DNA from: Burkholderia cepacia
GTDB taxonomy: Bacteria; Pseudomonadota; Gammaproteobacteria; Burkholderiales; Burkholderiaceae
Direction: 5' to 3'
Length of the DNA stretch: 64,000 nucleotides
Assembly (NCBI RefSeq): GCF_029962485.1
Contig: NZ_CP073637.1
Coordinates: 2,046,001 to 2,110,000 of the forward strand
The notes beneath the pieces were generated by a model, which was not told the origin of the DNA, searched no databases, and saw nothing but the letters and a program-made list of their open reading frames with translations. Positions 9,335-18,439 of this stretch are shown here, in pieces. Within the stretch, counting starts at the first letter, position 1, and every line of letters starts with the position of its first letter. The position numbers and the translations under genes were made by a program.

Positions 9335-9430
9335 GACGAGCCCAACCCTCGGCACTGGCGGAAAACGATTGTGGCTGCTTCGTTCCCGACCTGACCAGGT
9401 TCACCGCCCCACCATGCGAGGAGGCCCGTC
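9335..9430 (-). ncRNA. ffs: Signal recognition particle RNA (4.5S, small bacterial type)
   Basis: The minus strand carries the SRP domain IV core CAGGTCGGGAACGAAGCAGCC, which matches the universally conserved Ffh-binding loop region. The ends pair: 5' GACGGGCC with 3' GGCTCGTC (one G-U pair), which sets the limits at 9430 and 9335. The length of about 96 nt suits the small bacterial SRP RNA. The RNA binds Ffh and guides nascent membrane proteins to the Sec machinery. It lies upstream of dnaX on the same strand. Confidence 0.93.
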
Positions 9431-9437
9431 ACGGCAT

Positions 9438-9466
9438 ATTCTATCACCGCTTCCGGACGAATGCGA
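9438..9466 (-). promoter_or_regulatory. Predicted sigma-70 promoter of ffs
   Basis: On the minus strand TAGAAT (9443-9438) lies 7 bases before the predicted 5' end of the SRP RNA, with a weak -35 TCGCAT 17 bp upstream (9466-9461). The -10 spacing matches the RNA end defined independently by base pairing. Confidence 0.5.
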
Positions 9467-9820
9467 CCGTTTGTTCGCATCAATGCGAATATCGCCGGGC
9501 AAACCGGCGCGCCATCCGTTCGCACGACGCGCAAGCGTGCCCGCCCCTTGTAATCTGCAGGCCAGCCTCCACTTGCATGGCACAACGGTCGAACGTCGCG
9601 TCGTACCCCTACTCGCGTAGCGGCTACTATCGCCGCCCGCAGCAGATAGCAATTTAGGCTAATATGACGCCCGAACGACCCGCGAGCCGCGGCATGCAGT
9701 GCTTACACCCCTCCTTTCCGGAGCGCGGAGTGGCCTGCCGCAGCGGCCGGCAGCCTACGGCGGCCGGCACGCCGCAACGCGCAAGCAGGCAGTCCCCGAA
9801 CCGTAAGAGGTATTGACCCA
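9467..9820. other. Intergenic region between ffs and trxA
   Basis: This 354 bp spacer separates the diverging ffs and trxA genes. Open frames here have no recognisable product. A TAATAT at 9660-9665 could be a -10 for trxA, but I see no good -35. The stretch at 9717-9780 is rich in short GC inverted repeats in the presumed trxA leader. No tRNA-like fold was found. Confidence 0.5.
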
Positions 9821-10147
9821 ATGAGCGAACAGATCAAACACATCAGCGACGCATCGTTCGAACAGGACGTCGTCAAATCCGACAAGCCCGTGCTCGTCGA
9901 TTTCTGGGCCGAATGGTGCGGCCCGTGCAAGATGATCGCCCCGATCCTCGACGAAGTCGCGAAGGACTACGGCGACAAGCTGCAGATCGCGAAAATCAAC
10001 GTCGACGACAATCAGGCGACGCCCGCGAAGTTCGGCGTGCGCGGCATCCCGACGCTGATCCTGTTCAAGAACGGCGCGGCCGCCGCGCAGAAGGTCGGCG
10101 CGCTGTCGAAGTCGCAGCTCACCGCATTCCTGGACAGCCACCTGTAA
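9821..10147 (+). CDS. trxA: Thioredoxin 1
   Basis: The 108-residue protein carries the redox motif WCGPCK with C33 and C36, and the cis-proline region [10 protein letters not shown]. It reduces protein disulfides using electrons from thioredoxin reductase in the cytoplasm, and supports ribonucleotide reductase and peroxiredoxins. Length and sequence are standard for TrxA. A GTAAGAGG ribosome site precedes the ATG. It lies upstream of rho, a gene pairing also seen in E. coli. Confidence 0.97.
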   Translation: MSEQIKHISDASFEQDVVKSDKPVLVDFWAEWCGPCKMIAPILDEVAKDYGDKLQIAKINVDDNQATPAKFGVRGIPTLILFKNGAAAAQKVGALSKSQLTAFLDSHL

Positions 10148-10160
10148 TACCGGCAGTTCC

Positions 10161-10192
10161 GCGGACGTGTTGTCAACCGGCAACACGTCCGC
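10161..10192 (+). terminator. 12 bp perfect hairpin after trxA (no U-tract)
   Basis: The arms GCGGACGTGTTG and CAACACGTCCGC pair perfectly around an 8-base loop, 13 bases after the trxA stop. The sequence that follows (CGTCAAGCC) has no T-run. It probably marks or protects the trxA mRNA 3' end; as an intrinsic terminator it would be atypical. Confidence 0.5.
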
Positions 10193-10280
10193 CGTCAAGC
10201 CGCCGATCGCTCGCTCAAGCGCGAATCGGCCTATGCTAGAATTAAAAAACGTCGACAAGACGCATTTAAGTCTCTGAGCG

Positions 10281-10328
10281 CTTCCGCTCGCCCTCCTCCC
10301 TTATTTTCTTTCGTCGCTTCTCCTCCCT
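10281..10328 (+). promoter_or_regulatory. Pyrimidine-rich, rut-like tract in the rho leader
   Basis: 43 of 48 bases are C or T, with only four G and one A, ending 14 bases before the rho ATG. Such C-rich, G-poor unstructured RNA is what Rho binds. Rho is known to control its own gene by premature termination in the leader in E. coli, so this tract is a natural candidate for autogenous control. This is inference from composition and position. Confidence 0.5.
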
Positions 10329-10342
10329 GGCGGGTTCTCCGT

Positions 10343-11605
<1,263 letters not shown>

Positions 11606-11624
11606 TCGCCTCCGCCCCCGCAAG

Positions 11625-11660
11625 ACGGCCGCCCGCGCAACTCGCCCGGCGGCCGTTTTT
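11625..11660 (+). terminator. Intrinsic terminator of rho
   Basis: A perfect 9 bp stem (ACGGCCGCC / GGCGGCCGT) encloses a 14-base loop and is followed by TTTTT (11656-11660), 19 bases past the rho stop. Confidence 0.85.
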
Positions 11661-11666
11661 CCGCTC

Positions 11667-11701
11667 CAACCTGAACGTGAACGTACAGGTTGATCTATAA
11701 T
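11667..11701 (+). promoter_or_regulatory. Predicted MerR-type operator-promoter
   Basis: CAACCTG (11667-11673) and CAGGTTG (11686-11692) form a perfect inverted repeat with a 12-base spacer. They lie just upstream of a consensus -10 TATAAT (11696-11701) with TGAACG 18 bp before it. MerR-family regulators bind such dyads between -35 and -10, and the gene 36 bp downstream is a MerR regulator, so autoregulation is likely. Confidence 0.6.
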
Positions 11702-11736
11702 CGCGTCATCGCCCCGACCCAACCCCGCGCCTCCCG

Positions 11737-12237
11737 ATGCCGAACGACGCCCCCACCCCGCTGCTGACCGTGAGCGACGCCGCATCGCGGCTCGGCGTCA
11801 CGCCGCGCACGCTGAAGTATTACGAAGAGCGCGGGCTCGTCACGCCATCGCGCAGCGGCGGCCGCTACCGCCTCTATGACGAAGCCGACCTCGAGCGCTT
11901 CGCGCGCATCCTGCGGCTACGCGCGCTCGGCTTCTCGCTGCACGGCATCACCGAAATGCTGAAGCGCCCGCTGGAAGAAACGGGCGACGGCCGGCGCCGC
12001 TATTCGGATGCGTCGCTGCGCGACATCCGCACAGGCCTTGCCGACCAGATCGACACGCTGGACCGGCGGATCGCGGCGGTCCAGCGCGAACTGAAGGAAG
12101 CCGTCGCGCTGCGCAAGGAACTGCAGCACGACATCGACTACGTCGAGCGGCGACTCGCCGGTGAAAACCCCGATGCGCTGATCGCGCAGCGGCAGGCCGA
12201 AGCCGGTACGCGGCGCACGCACAAGGATCGCGAATGA
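11737..12237 (+). CDS. MerR family transcriptional regulator
   Basis: The 166-residue protein has the N-terminal winged helix of MerR proteins (LLTVSDAASRLGVTPRTLKYYEERGLV, about residues 9-35, then RYRLYDEADLERF). A long C-terminal coiled coil for dimerisation follows. No effector-binding cysteines are obvious, so it is not a metal sensor of the MerR/CueR kind. It overlaps the MFS transporter gene by 4 bases (ATGA), which strongly suggests that it controls that transporter. The inducer is unknown. Confidence 0.9.
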   Translation: MPNDAPTPLLTVSDAASRLGVTPRTLKYYEERGLVTPSRSGGRYRLYDEADLERFARILRLRALGFSLHGITEMLKRPLEETGDGRRRYSDASLRDIRTGLADQIDTLDRRIAAVQRELKEAVALRKELQHDIDYVERRLAGENPDALIAQRQAEAGTRRTHKDRE

Positions 12238-13790
12238 ACGCGGGGGCCGGTCGCCCGCCGCTGTGGAGCCGTGCGAACCTGCGCACGGACCTGTTCCCGT
12301 GGGCACTCGCACTCGTCACCGGTGTCGACTACTTCGACAACGCGGTCTTCTCGTTCTTCGCCAGCTATATCGCCGGCGGCATCAACGCGTCGCCCGACGA
12401 ACTCGTCTGGTCGTCGAGCGCGTACGCGGTCACGGCCGTGCTCGGGATCCTGCAGCAGCAATGGTGGGTCGACCGGCTCGGCCATCGCCGCTACGTCGCC
12501 GGCTGCATGCTGATGTTCTCGTTCGGCGCGATCGCGGCCGCGCTCGCCGATACGTCGCTGCAACTCGCGTTCGCGCGCGGTTTCCAGGGGTACTTCATCG
12601 GCCCGATGATGGGTGCGTGCCGCATCCTGATCCAGATCAGCTTCAAGCCGCAGGAGCGGCCGCCCGCGACGCGCGCATTTCTGATCATGATCCTGCTCGG
12701 CAGCGCACTCGCGCCGATCGTCGGCGGGCTGCTGGTCGCGCATTCGACGTGGCGCGCCCTGTTCGCGTGCACGGCGCCGGCCGGCATCGCATTCGCGATC
12801 CTCGCGCTGCTCACGCTGCCCGACTCGGGCCGCACGCCCGACGACGAACGCGGCTCCGGACACTTCTGGCCGTATGTCGTGTTCGCGCTCGCGCAAGGCG
12901 CGCTGCAGATCGTGCTGCAGCAGGTGCATTACCAGCTCTACAGCGGCTCGCCGATGCTGATCCTGCTGACGATCGCGGGAATCGGCGCGCTCGCGTGGTT
13001 CGCGTATCACCAGTGGAACCACCCGACGCCGCTCGTGCGGCTGCATGCGTTTCGAGAGCGGACCTTCCAGGTCGGGCTGCTGCTCTACATGTTCTATTAC
13101 TACGAGACGACAGGTTTCAGTTACCTGACGTCGCGGTTTCTCGAAGGCGGGCTCGGCTATCCGGTCGAGAACGCCGGACGCCTGGTGGGCACGATGTCGC
13201 TGATTTCGGCCACCGCGCTGTTCGCGTACCTGCGTTATGCGAAGTTCGTCACGCACAAGAAGTGGTTCGTCGTGCCGGGATTCGCGATCGCCGTCACGGC
13301 CGCGCTGTGGATGACGCGCATGACGCCGCAGGTCGGCGAAGCCGCGCTGATCGTGCCGCTGCTGCTGCGCGGACTGCTGCTGCTCTTCATCGTGCTGCCG
13401 GTGGCCAACCTGACGTTCCGGATCTTCGCGATCGACGAATATACGCATGGCTACCGGCTGAAGAACATCGTCCGGCAACTGACGATCTCGTTCGCGACGT
13501 CGTCGGTGATCATCGTCGAGCAGCATCGCGTCGCCGTGCACCAGACGCGGCTCGTCGAGCGCGCGAACGTGTTCGACCCGCTATTTCAGCAGACCGTCGA
13601 CGCGCTGACGCGCAGCTATGCCGCAGCGGGCCACGCGCTGAACGAGGCGCACGCCCTCGCGATCGCTTCGATCGCGCGGATGGTCGCGCAACAAGCGTCG
13701 TTCCTCGCGTCGCTCGACGGCTTTTACTTCCTGGCGGGCGTCGCGCTCGTCGGTGGCGTCTTCGCAGCATGGCAAAAAGAGATCGATTGA
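12234..13790 (+). CDS. MFS transporter, drug-efflux-like
   Basis: The 518-residue integral membrane protein has many hydrophobic helices. MFS features include WWVDRLGHRRYVAG (the loop 2-3 motif A region) and RGFQGYFIGPMMGA in the fourth helix. Size and layout resemble the 14-helix DHA2 group (EmrB/QacA-like), although similarity to named members could not be tested. It is translationally coupled to the upstream MerR gene, so a regulated exporter of a toxic compound is the simplest reading. The substrate is unknown. The C-terminal part (VEQHRVAVHQTRLVERAN...) contains a large loop before the last helix, as in EmrB. Confidence 0.82.
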   Translation: MNAGAGRPPLWSRANLRTDLFPWALALVTGVDYFDNAVFSFFASYIAGGINASPDELVWSSSAYAVTAVLGILQQQWWVDRLGHRRYVAGCMLMFSFGAIAAALADTSLQLAFARGFQGYFIGPMMGACRILIQISFKPQERPPATRAFLIMILLGSALAPIVGGLLVAHSTWRALFACTAPAGIAFAILALLTLPDSGRTPDDERGSGHFWPYVVFALAQGALQIVLQQVHYQLYSGSPMLILLTIAGIGALAWFAYHQWNHPTPLVRLHAFRERTFQVGLLLYMFYYYETTGFSYLTSRFLEGGLGYPVENAGRLVGTMSLISATALFAYLRYAKFVTHKKWFVVPGFAIAVTAALWMTRMTPQVGEAALIVPLLLRGLLLLFIVLPVANLTFRIFAIDEYTHGYRLKNIVRQLTISFATSSVIIVEQHRVAVHQTRLVERANVFDPLFQQTVDALTRSYAAAGHALNEAHALAIASIARMVAQQASFLASLDGFYFLAGVALVGGVFAAWQKEID

Positions 13791-13828
13791 GTTAAAAGAC
13801 AGGCTTTGGATTATCGTCAGCCATCTCC

Positions 13829-14662
13829 ATGCTCTCGAAACTCACCCGCTGGTTCGACGACCGCCGCCGCGACCGTGCGCTGCGCAGCCACCCGATCTCC
13901 GACGCGCTGTGGCAGGACACCGTCGAGCGACTGCCGTTCCTCGCGACGCTGGCGCCTGATGCGCTCGGCCGGCTGCGGGAGCTGACGAGCCTGTTCGTCG
14001 CGAAGAAATCGTTCTCGACCGCGCACGGGCTGGAGCTGACCGACGAGATGATCGTCGCGATCGCCGCGCAAGCCTGCCTGCCCGTGCTGAATCTCGACCT
14101 GTCGCTGTACGACGGCTGGGTCGGCGTCGTCGTGTATCCGGGCGAATTCGTGATCCGCAAGACCGTGCAGGACGAGGACGGCGTGGTCCACGAAGTCGAA
14201 CAGGACGCGAGCGGCGAGGCCTGGGAAGGCGGCCCGGTGATCCTGTCGTGGGAAGACGCGCAAATGACGGACGGCCGGGACGCGTACAACGTCGTGATCC
14301 ACGAATTCGCGCACAAGATCGACATGGTCAACGGCGCGGCCGACGGCTATCCGCCCCTGTTTCGCCGCTGGCACGCGCCGCATCTCGATGCGCAGGCCTG
14401 GGCCGACGTGTTCGAGCATGCGTACGACCAGTTCTGCGCACGTGTCGACGCGGTGCCGGACCGTGCGTGGGCGCGCTTCGAGCGGGACTCGTTGATTGAC
14501 CCGTATGCGGCCGACCACCCGTCGGAATTCTTCGCGGTGTGCAGCGAGGCGCTGTTCGTGCGGCCGAAAGCGTTCGAGTCCGAATTTCCGGAGCTGTACC
14601 GGCTGCTCGCGCGCTACTACCGGCAGGATCCGGCCGGCACCGGCGCACTCGACGCACGTTGA
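13829..14662 (+). CDS. mtfA: M90 family zinc metallopeptidase, MtfA-like
   Basis: The 277-residue protein carries the zincin motif HEFAH (H158, E159, H162) in VVIHEFAHKIDMVNG. A downstream acidic region (DHPSEFFAVCSEALF) includes the third metal ligand expected in M90 peptidases. E. coli MtfA is an aminopeptidase that binds the repressor Mlc and so affects glucose PTS genes; Burkholderia lacks that exact circuit as far as I know, so the role here is open. It starts 38 bp after the MFS gene and may be co-transcribed with it. Confidence 0.88.
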   Translation: MLSKLTRWFDDRRRDRALRSHPISDALWQDTVERLPFLATLAPDALGRLRELTSLFVAKKSFSTAHGLELTDEMIVAIAAQACLPVLNLDLSLYDGWVGVVVYPGEFVIRKTVQDEDGVVHEVEQDASGEAWEGGPVILSWEDAQMTDGRDAYNVVIHEFAHKIDMVNGAADGYPPLFRRWHAPHLDAQAWADVFEHAYDQFCARVDAVPDRAWARFERDSLIDPYAADHPSEFFAVCSEALFVRPKAFESEFPELYRLLARYYRQDPAGTGALDAR

Positions 14663-14669
14663 AAATTAT

Positions 14670-14698
14670 TCGTCAACCATCTGATTTTCTGGCATAAT
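14670..14698 (+). promoter_or_regulatory. Predicted sigma-70 promoter of rpmE2
   Basis: TCGTCA (14670-14675) and CATAAT (14693-14698) are separated by 17 bp, just after the mtfA stop and in an AT-rich patch. This leaves a leader of about 115 nt before the L31 gene. Confidence 0.5.
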
Positions 14699-14820
14699 CG
14701 CCGTTTTTCGACCTTAGGCAAGTGGCTCGCGCCGGGCTTGGCGTCGTCTGGTATTGCGCAATGTGCGCGGGCCGGCACGGCAAGCGGCGGGTTGGCTACC
14801 GCTCTCACCAAGGAAAGACC

Positions 14821-15081
14821 ATGAAAGAAGGCATCCACCCGAATTACCGCGAAGTCGTCTTCCAAGACATGTCGAACGGCTTCAAGTTCATCACGCGCTC
14901 GACGATCCAGACGCGCGAAAACATCGAACTCGACGGCAAGACCTACCCGCTCGCCAAGATCGAAGTGTCGTCGGAATCGCACTCGTTCTACACGGGTCAG
15001 CAAAAGATCATGGACACGGCAGGCCGTGTCGAGAAGTTCAAGAACAAGTTCGGCGTTCGCGCCAGCGGCAAGGCGAAGTAA
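14821..15081 (+). CDS. rpmE2: 50S ribosomal protein L31, type B (zinc-free form)
   Basis: The 86-residue protein begins [20 protein letters not shown] and contains no cysteine, so it is the C-minus (type B) form that lacks the zinc-binding cysteines of type A L31. An AAGGAAAG ribosome site precedes the ATG at 14821; longer in-frame readings upstream have no family similarity. In many bacteria the C-minus form is a zinc-starvation backup under Zur. I see no clear Zur box here, and in Burkholderia this form may be the main L31. Confidence 0.95.
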   Translation: MKEGIHPNYREVVFQDMSNGFKFITRSTIQTRENIELDGKTYPLAKIEVSSESHSFYTGQQKIMDTAGRVEKFKNKFGVRASGKAK

Positions 15082-15124
15082 GCTTCGCTCCGTATCCGGT
15101 GGTTGCATTGCGCCGGTATCGCAC

Positions 15125-15152
15125 AAAAGGGCAGCCCAGGCTGCCCTTTTTT
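15125..15152 (+). terminator. Intrinsic terminator of rpmE2
   Basis: GGGCAGC / GCTGCCC pair around loop CCAG, flanked by AAAA on the 5' side and TTTTTT on the 3' side. This gives a strong terminator that could also work on the opposite strand. Confidence 0.9.
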
Positions 15153-15300
15153 GTCTCTGCTCGCCCGGAAACCGCCGGCCGGCGTCCGGGCATCGACCTG
15201 ACGCGTCACGGCCGGCGCGTCTACAATGCCGGATGCTCGAAACCGGCTCGTCCGCGCGCGACCGCGCCGGACGCGCGCCCATAACAAAACGCTCATCTGC

Positions 15301-17058
15301 ATGAAGCCTGTCGTCCGTCTCACCGCCTCCGCCACGCGTGCGCTACCGCGCTGGCTGCTGCTCACGCTCTGCCTCGTCTACGCGGCGTTCGGCCTGTTCG
15401 GCCGCGACCCGTGGAAAAACGAGGACGCGGCGGGCTTCGGCGTGATGTGGACGATGGCCAAGGGTGGCTGGCACGACTGGCTGCTGCCGAACCTCGTCGG
15501 CAAGTTCATCACGACCGACGGGCCGCTCGGCTACTGGCTCGGCGCGCTGTCGATCCGCGGCCTCGGCCCGTGGGTCGATGCCAGCAACGCGTCGCGCGTC
15601 GATACGGGCGTACTGTTCTGCGTCGCGTGCGCATTCGTCTGGTACGCGGCCTACCTGCTCGGCCGGCGCGCCGAAGTCCAGCCGTTCAAATACGCATTCG
15701 GCGGCGAACCCGAGCCGCGCGACTACGGCCGCACGCTCGCCGACGGCGCGCTGCTGGTGCTCGTCGCATGTTTCGGCCTCGCGGAGCGCGGCCATGAAAC
15801 GACGCCGCAGCTTGCGCAGTTCGCATGGATCGCGATGCTCGTCTACGGGATCGTGCGCGGCATCGACAAGCCGATGCAGGGCGCGCTGTGGTGGGGCGTC
15901 GCGATCGGCCTCGTCGCGCTGTCCGGCAACCCCGTGCTGGTCGTCGCGCTGCTCGCCGGCACGGCCGCGCTGTGGCTCGTCACGCCCGAGATGCGCAACC
16001 TGCGCCTGCCGCTGATCGGCGTGCCGCTCGCGGCCGCGATCTTCGCACTGTGGCCGCTTGCCGCGTTCGTCGCGGCGCCCGACGACGCCGCATGGTTCTT
16101 CAACCAATGGATCCACGGCAGCCTGATGCGCTTTTCGGGCCCGCCGACCGCGGTGCTCGGCTATGCGGCAAAGAACCTGCCGCTGTTCACCTGGCCCGCG
16201 TGGCCGCTCGCGATCTGGGCCTGGTGGAGCTGGGCCGGCATGCGCCGCCGGGCGCACGTCGCGATTCCGCTGTCGGTCGCCGTGCCGCTCGTCGCGCTCG
16301 TGATCCTGCAAAGCCAGCAGTCGAACCGCATGTACATGCTGCTGCTGCCGCCGCTCGCCGTGCTCGCGACGTTCGCGCTGCCGACCCTGAAGCGCGGCGC
16401 GATCAACGCGATCGACTGGTTCGCGGTGCTGAGCTTCACGATCCTCGGCACCTTCGTGTGGCTCGTGTGGCTCGCGTCGCTCACCGGCTTCCCGCATCCG
16501 CTCGCACGCAACCTCGCGCGCCTCGTGCCCGGCTACGAACCGCACTTCAAGATCCTGTCGTTCATCTGCGCAGTGATCGCCACGGTGTGCTGGTGCTTCC
16601 TCGTGCGCTGGCGCATCTCGCGACAGCCGAAGGTCCTGTGGCGCAGCGTCGTGCTGTCGGGTGCGGGCACCACGCTGATGTGGGTACTGCTGATGACGCT
16701 GTGGCTGCCGATCGTCAACTACGGCCGGACCTATCGCGATGTCGCACAGCAGATCGCCGTGCATTTGCCATCCGACTACGAATGCATCTCGCCCGTGCGG
16801 CTCGGTGACGCACAGATCGCGACCTTCGCGTATTTCGGCAACATGCGCTTCGATTTCTCCGGCGACTGCGACGTGATCCTGCGCCAGGACCACGCGGACT
16901 TCGGCGAGCCAAGCTCGATGTCGCAATACGTGTGGCGTCTCGTGTGGGAAGGCCGCCGCGTCGCCGACCGCGACGAGCGCTTCCGCCTGTACGAGCGCAT
17001 CGAACGGCCGAAGGCGCCCGTCAAGAAGCGTCCGCCGCGCCGCCAGGCGGCCGATTGA
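15301..17058 (+). CDS. Membrane glycosyltransferase, ArnT/GT39-like
   Basis: The 585-residue polytopic membrane protein starts MKPVVRLTASATRALPRW, followed by a first helix and the periplasmic-loop motif GRDPWKNEDAAGFGVMW. This sits where ArnT-like and GT39 enzymes carry their catalytic acidic pair (compare SDEGRYAEM in the arnT of this window). Several helices and a soluble C-terminal domain follow. Such enzymes transfer sugars from polyprenyl-phosphate carriers to lipids or proteins on the outer face of the inner membrane. Donor and acceptor are unknown. The ATG at 15301 was preferred over in-frame starts from 15226. The next gene, a MATE transporter, begins 2 bp after its stop. Confidence 0.75.
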   Translation: MKPVVRLTASATRALPRWLLLTLCLVYAAFGLFGRDPWKNEDAAGFGVMWTMAKGGWHDWLLPNLVGKFITTDGPLGYWLGALSIRGLGPWVDASNASRVDTGVLFCVACAFVWYAAYLLGRRAEVQPFKYAFGGEPEPRDYGRTLADGALLVLVACFGLAERGHETTPQLAQFAWIAMLVYGIVRGIDKPMQGALWWGVAIGLVALSGNPVLVVALLAGTAALWLVTPEMRNLRLPLIGVPLAAAIFALWPLAAFVAAPDDAAWFFNQWIHGSLMRFSGPPTAVLGYAAKNLPLFTWPAWPLAIWAWWSWAGMRRRAHVAIPLSVAVPLVALVILQSQQSNRMYMLLLPPLAVLATFALPTLKRGAINAIDWFAVLSFTILGTFVWLVWLASLTGFPHPLARNLARLVPGYEPHFKILSFICAVIATVCWCFLVRWRISRQPKVLWRSVVLSGAGTTLMWVLLMTLWLPIVNYGRTYRDVAQQIAVHLPSDYECISPVRLGDAQIATFAYFGNMRFDFSGDCDVILRQDHADFGEPSSMSQYVWRLVWEGRRVADRDERFRLYERIERPKAPVKKRPPRRQAAD

Positions 17059-17060
17059 CG

Positions 17061-18428
17061 ATGTTCGGCGACATCCGCCGGATCGTCGGTCTCGCGTGGC
17101 CGGTGCTCGTCGGCCAGCTCGCGATCATCGCGTTCGGCGTGATCGACACCGCGATGGTCGGCCGCTACTCGGCCGTCGATCTCGCCGCGCTCGGGCTCGG
17201 CTCGTCGATCTACATCTCGATCTATATCGGCCTGACGGGTATCCTGTCGGCGCTGCAACCGATCACCGGGCAGTTGTACGGCGCGCGGCGCTATGCCGAG
17301 ATCGGAGAAGAAGTACGCCAGGCGCTGTGGCTCGCGCTGCTGCTCGCGATTCCCGGCTTCCTGCTGCTGCATTTTCCCGAGCCGCTGCTGCGTGTCGCGC
17401 ACACTCCCGCCGCGCTGCACGACCGCACCGTCGACTACCTGCGCATCCTGTCGTACGGGCTGCCTGCCAGCCTCGTCTTCCGCATCTACAACGCGCTGAC
17501 CAACGCGGCCGGCAAGCCGCGCCTCGCGATGATCCTGCAGATCGGCGCGCTGCTGCTCAAGTTTCCGCTCAACGTGTGGTTCATCTTCGGCGGGTTCGGC
17601 GTGCCGGCCCTCGGCGGCCCGGGCTGCGGGCTGGCCAGCACGCTGATCAACTGGGCACTCGCGCTGATCGGCTACACGCTGCTCGCGAAGCTCGACGTGT
17701 TCGCGCCGCTCGCGATCTTCTCGCGCTTCTGCTGGCCTGTCTGGGAACGCCAGAAGGCGATCCTGAAGCTCGGCGTGCCGATGGGCCTGTCTTACCTGAT
17801 CGAAGTCACGTCGTACACGTGCATGGCGCTGTTCATCGCGCAGTTCGGCACGACGACGCTCGCCGGCCACCAGATCGCCGGCAACATCGGCGCCGTGCTG
17901 TACATGACGCCGCTGTCGATCGGCGTGGCGGCATCGACCCTGGTTGCGCGCGCGCTCGGCGCCGGACGCCCGGAAGAAGCGCGGCTGCTCGGCCGGCACA
18001 GCGTGATGTTCGCGTGCGGCGTGGCGGCCGCCTACGGCGTGCTCGTGTTCACGCTGCGCCCGCTGATCATCGGCGGCTATACGCCGAACCCGGCCGTCGC
18101 CGCGGCCGCGATGCCGCTCGTCGCGATCGTCGCGTGCTACCACGTCTTCGATGCGCTGCAGGTCACGTCGGCGTTCGTGCTGCGCGCGTACAAGGTGGCG
18201 GTCGTGCCGACCGTGATCTATGCGGTCGCGCTGTGGGGCGTCGGGCTCAGCGGCGGCTACGTGCTCGGCTTCGACGTCGGCGGCATCGCGCCCGCGTGGC
18301 TGACCGGCGCGCGCGGCTTCTGGTTCGCGAACACGGTCAGCCTGATGCTCGCAGGCGCCGGGCTCGTGCTGTACCTGCGCCGCGTGAGTCGTGCGCACGC
18401 CGCTGCCGCCGCCTCCTCCGCCGCCTGA
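17061..18428 (+). CDS. MATE family efflux transporter
   Basis: The 455-residue protein starts MFGDIRRIVGLAWPVLVGQL and shows the two-fold repeat of 6+6 helices typical of MATE proteins. GVIDTAMVGRYS follows helix 1 and the equivalent FGTTTLAGHQIAGN occurs in the second half. MATE pumps export cationic drugs or metabolites in exchange for Na+ or H+. The gene starts 2 bp after the glycosyltransferase stop, so the two are almost certainly co-transcribed; a functional link is possible but unproven. It converges on lipA with 11 bp between the stops. Confidence 0.9.
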   Translation: MFGDIRRIVGLAWPVLVGQLAIIAFGVIDTAMVGRYSAVDLAALGLGSSIYISIYIGLTGILSALQPITGQLYGARRYAEIGEEVRQALWLALLLAIPGFLLLHFPEPLLRVAHTPAALHDRTVDYLRILSYGLPASLVFRIYNALTNAAGKPRLAMILQIGALLLKFPLNVWFIFGGFGVPALGGPGCGLASTLINWALALIGYTLLAKLDVFAPLAIFSRFCWPVWERQKAILKLGVPMGLSYLIEVTSYTCMALFIAQFGTTTLAGHQIAGNIGAVLYMTPLSIGVAASTLVARALGAGRPEEARLLGRHSVMFACGVAAAYGVLVFTLRPLIIGGYTPNPAVAAAAMPLVAIVACYHVFDALQVTSAFVLRAYKVAVVPTVIYAVALWGVGLSGGYVLGFDVGGIAPAWLTGARGFWFANTVSLMLAGAGLVLYLRRVSRAHAAAAASSAA

Positions 18429-18439
18429 CGCCAGGCCCG

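Noticed and set aside
6847-9336. 829-codon plus-strand frame opposite dnaX
   Set aside because: Arg/His-rich shadow of dnaX with no recognisable domain or ribosome site.
9333-9620. Short plus-strand frame overlapping the SRP RNA
   Set aside because: The SRP RNA explains the conservation of this stretch; the frame has no family match.
9560-9700. Possible tRNA upstream of trxA
   Set aside because: No acceptor stem, TTCG-type T loop or anticodon arm could be folded.
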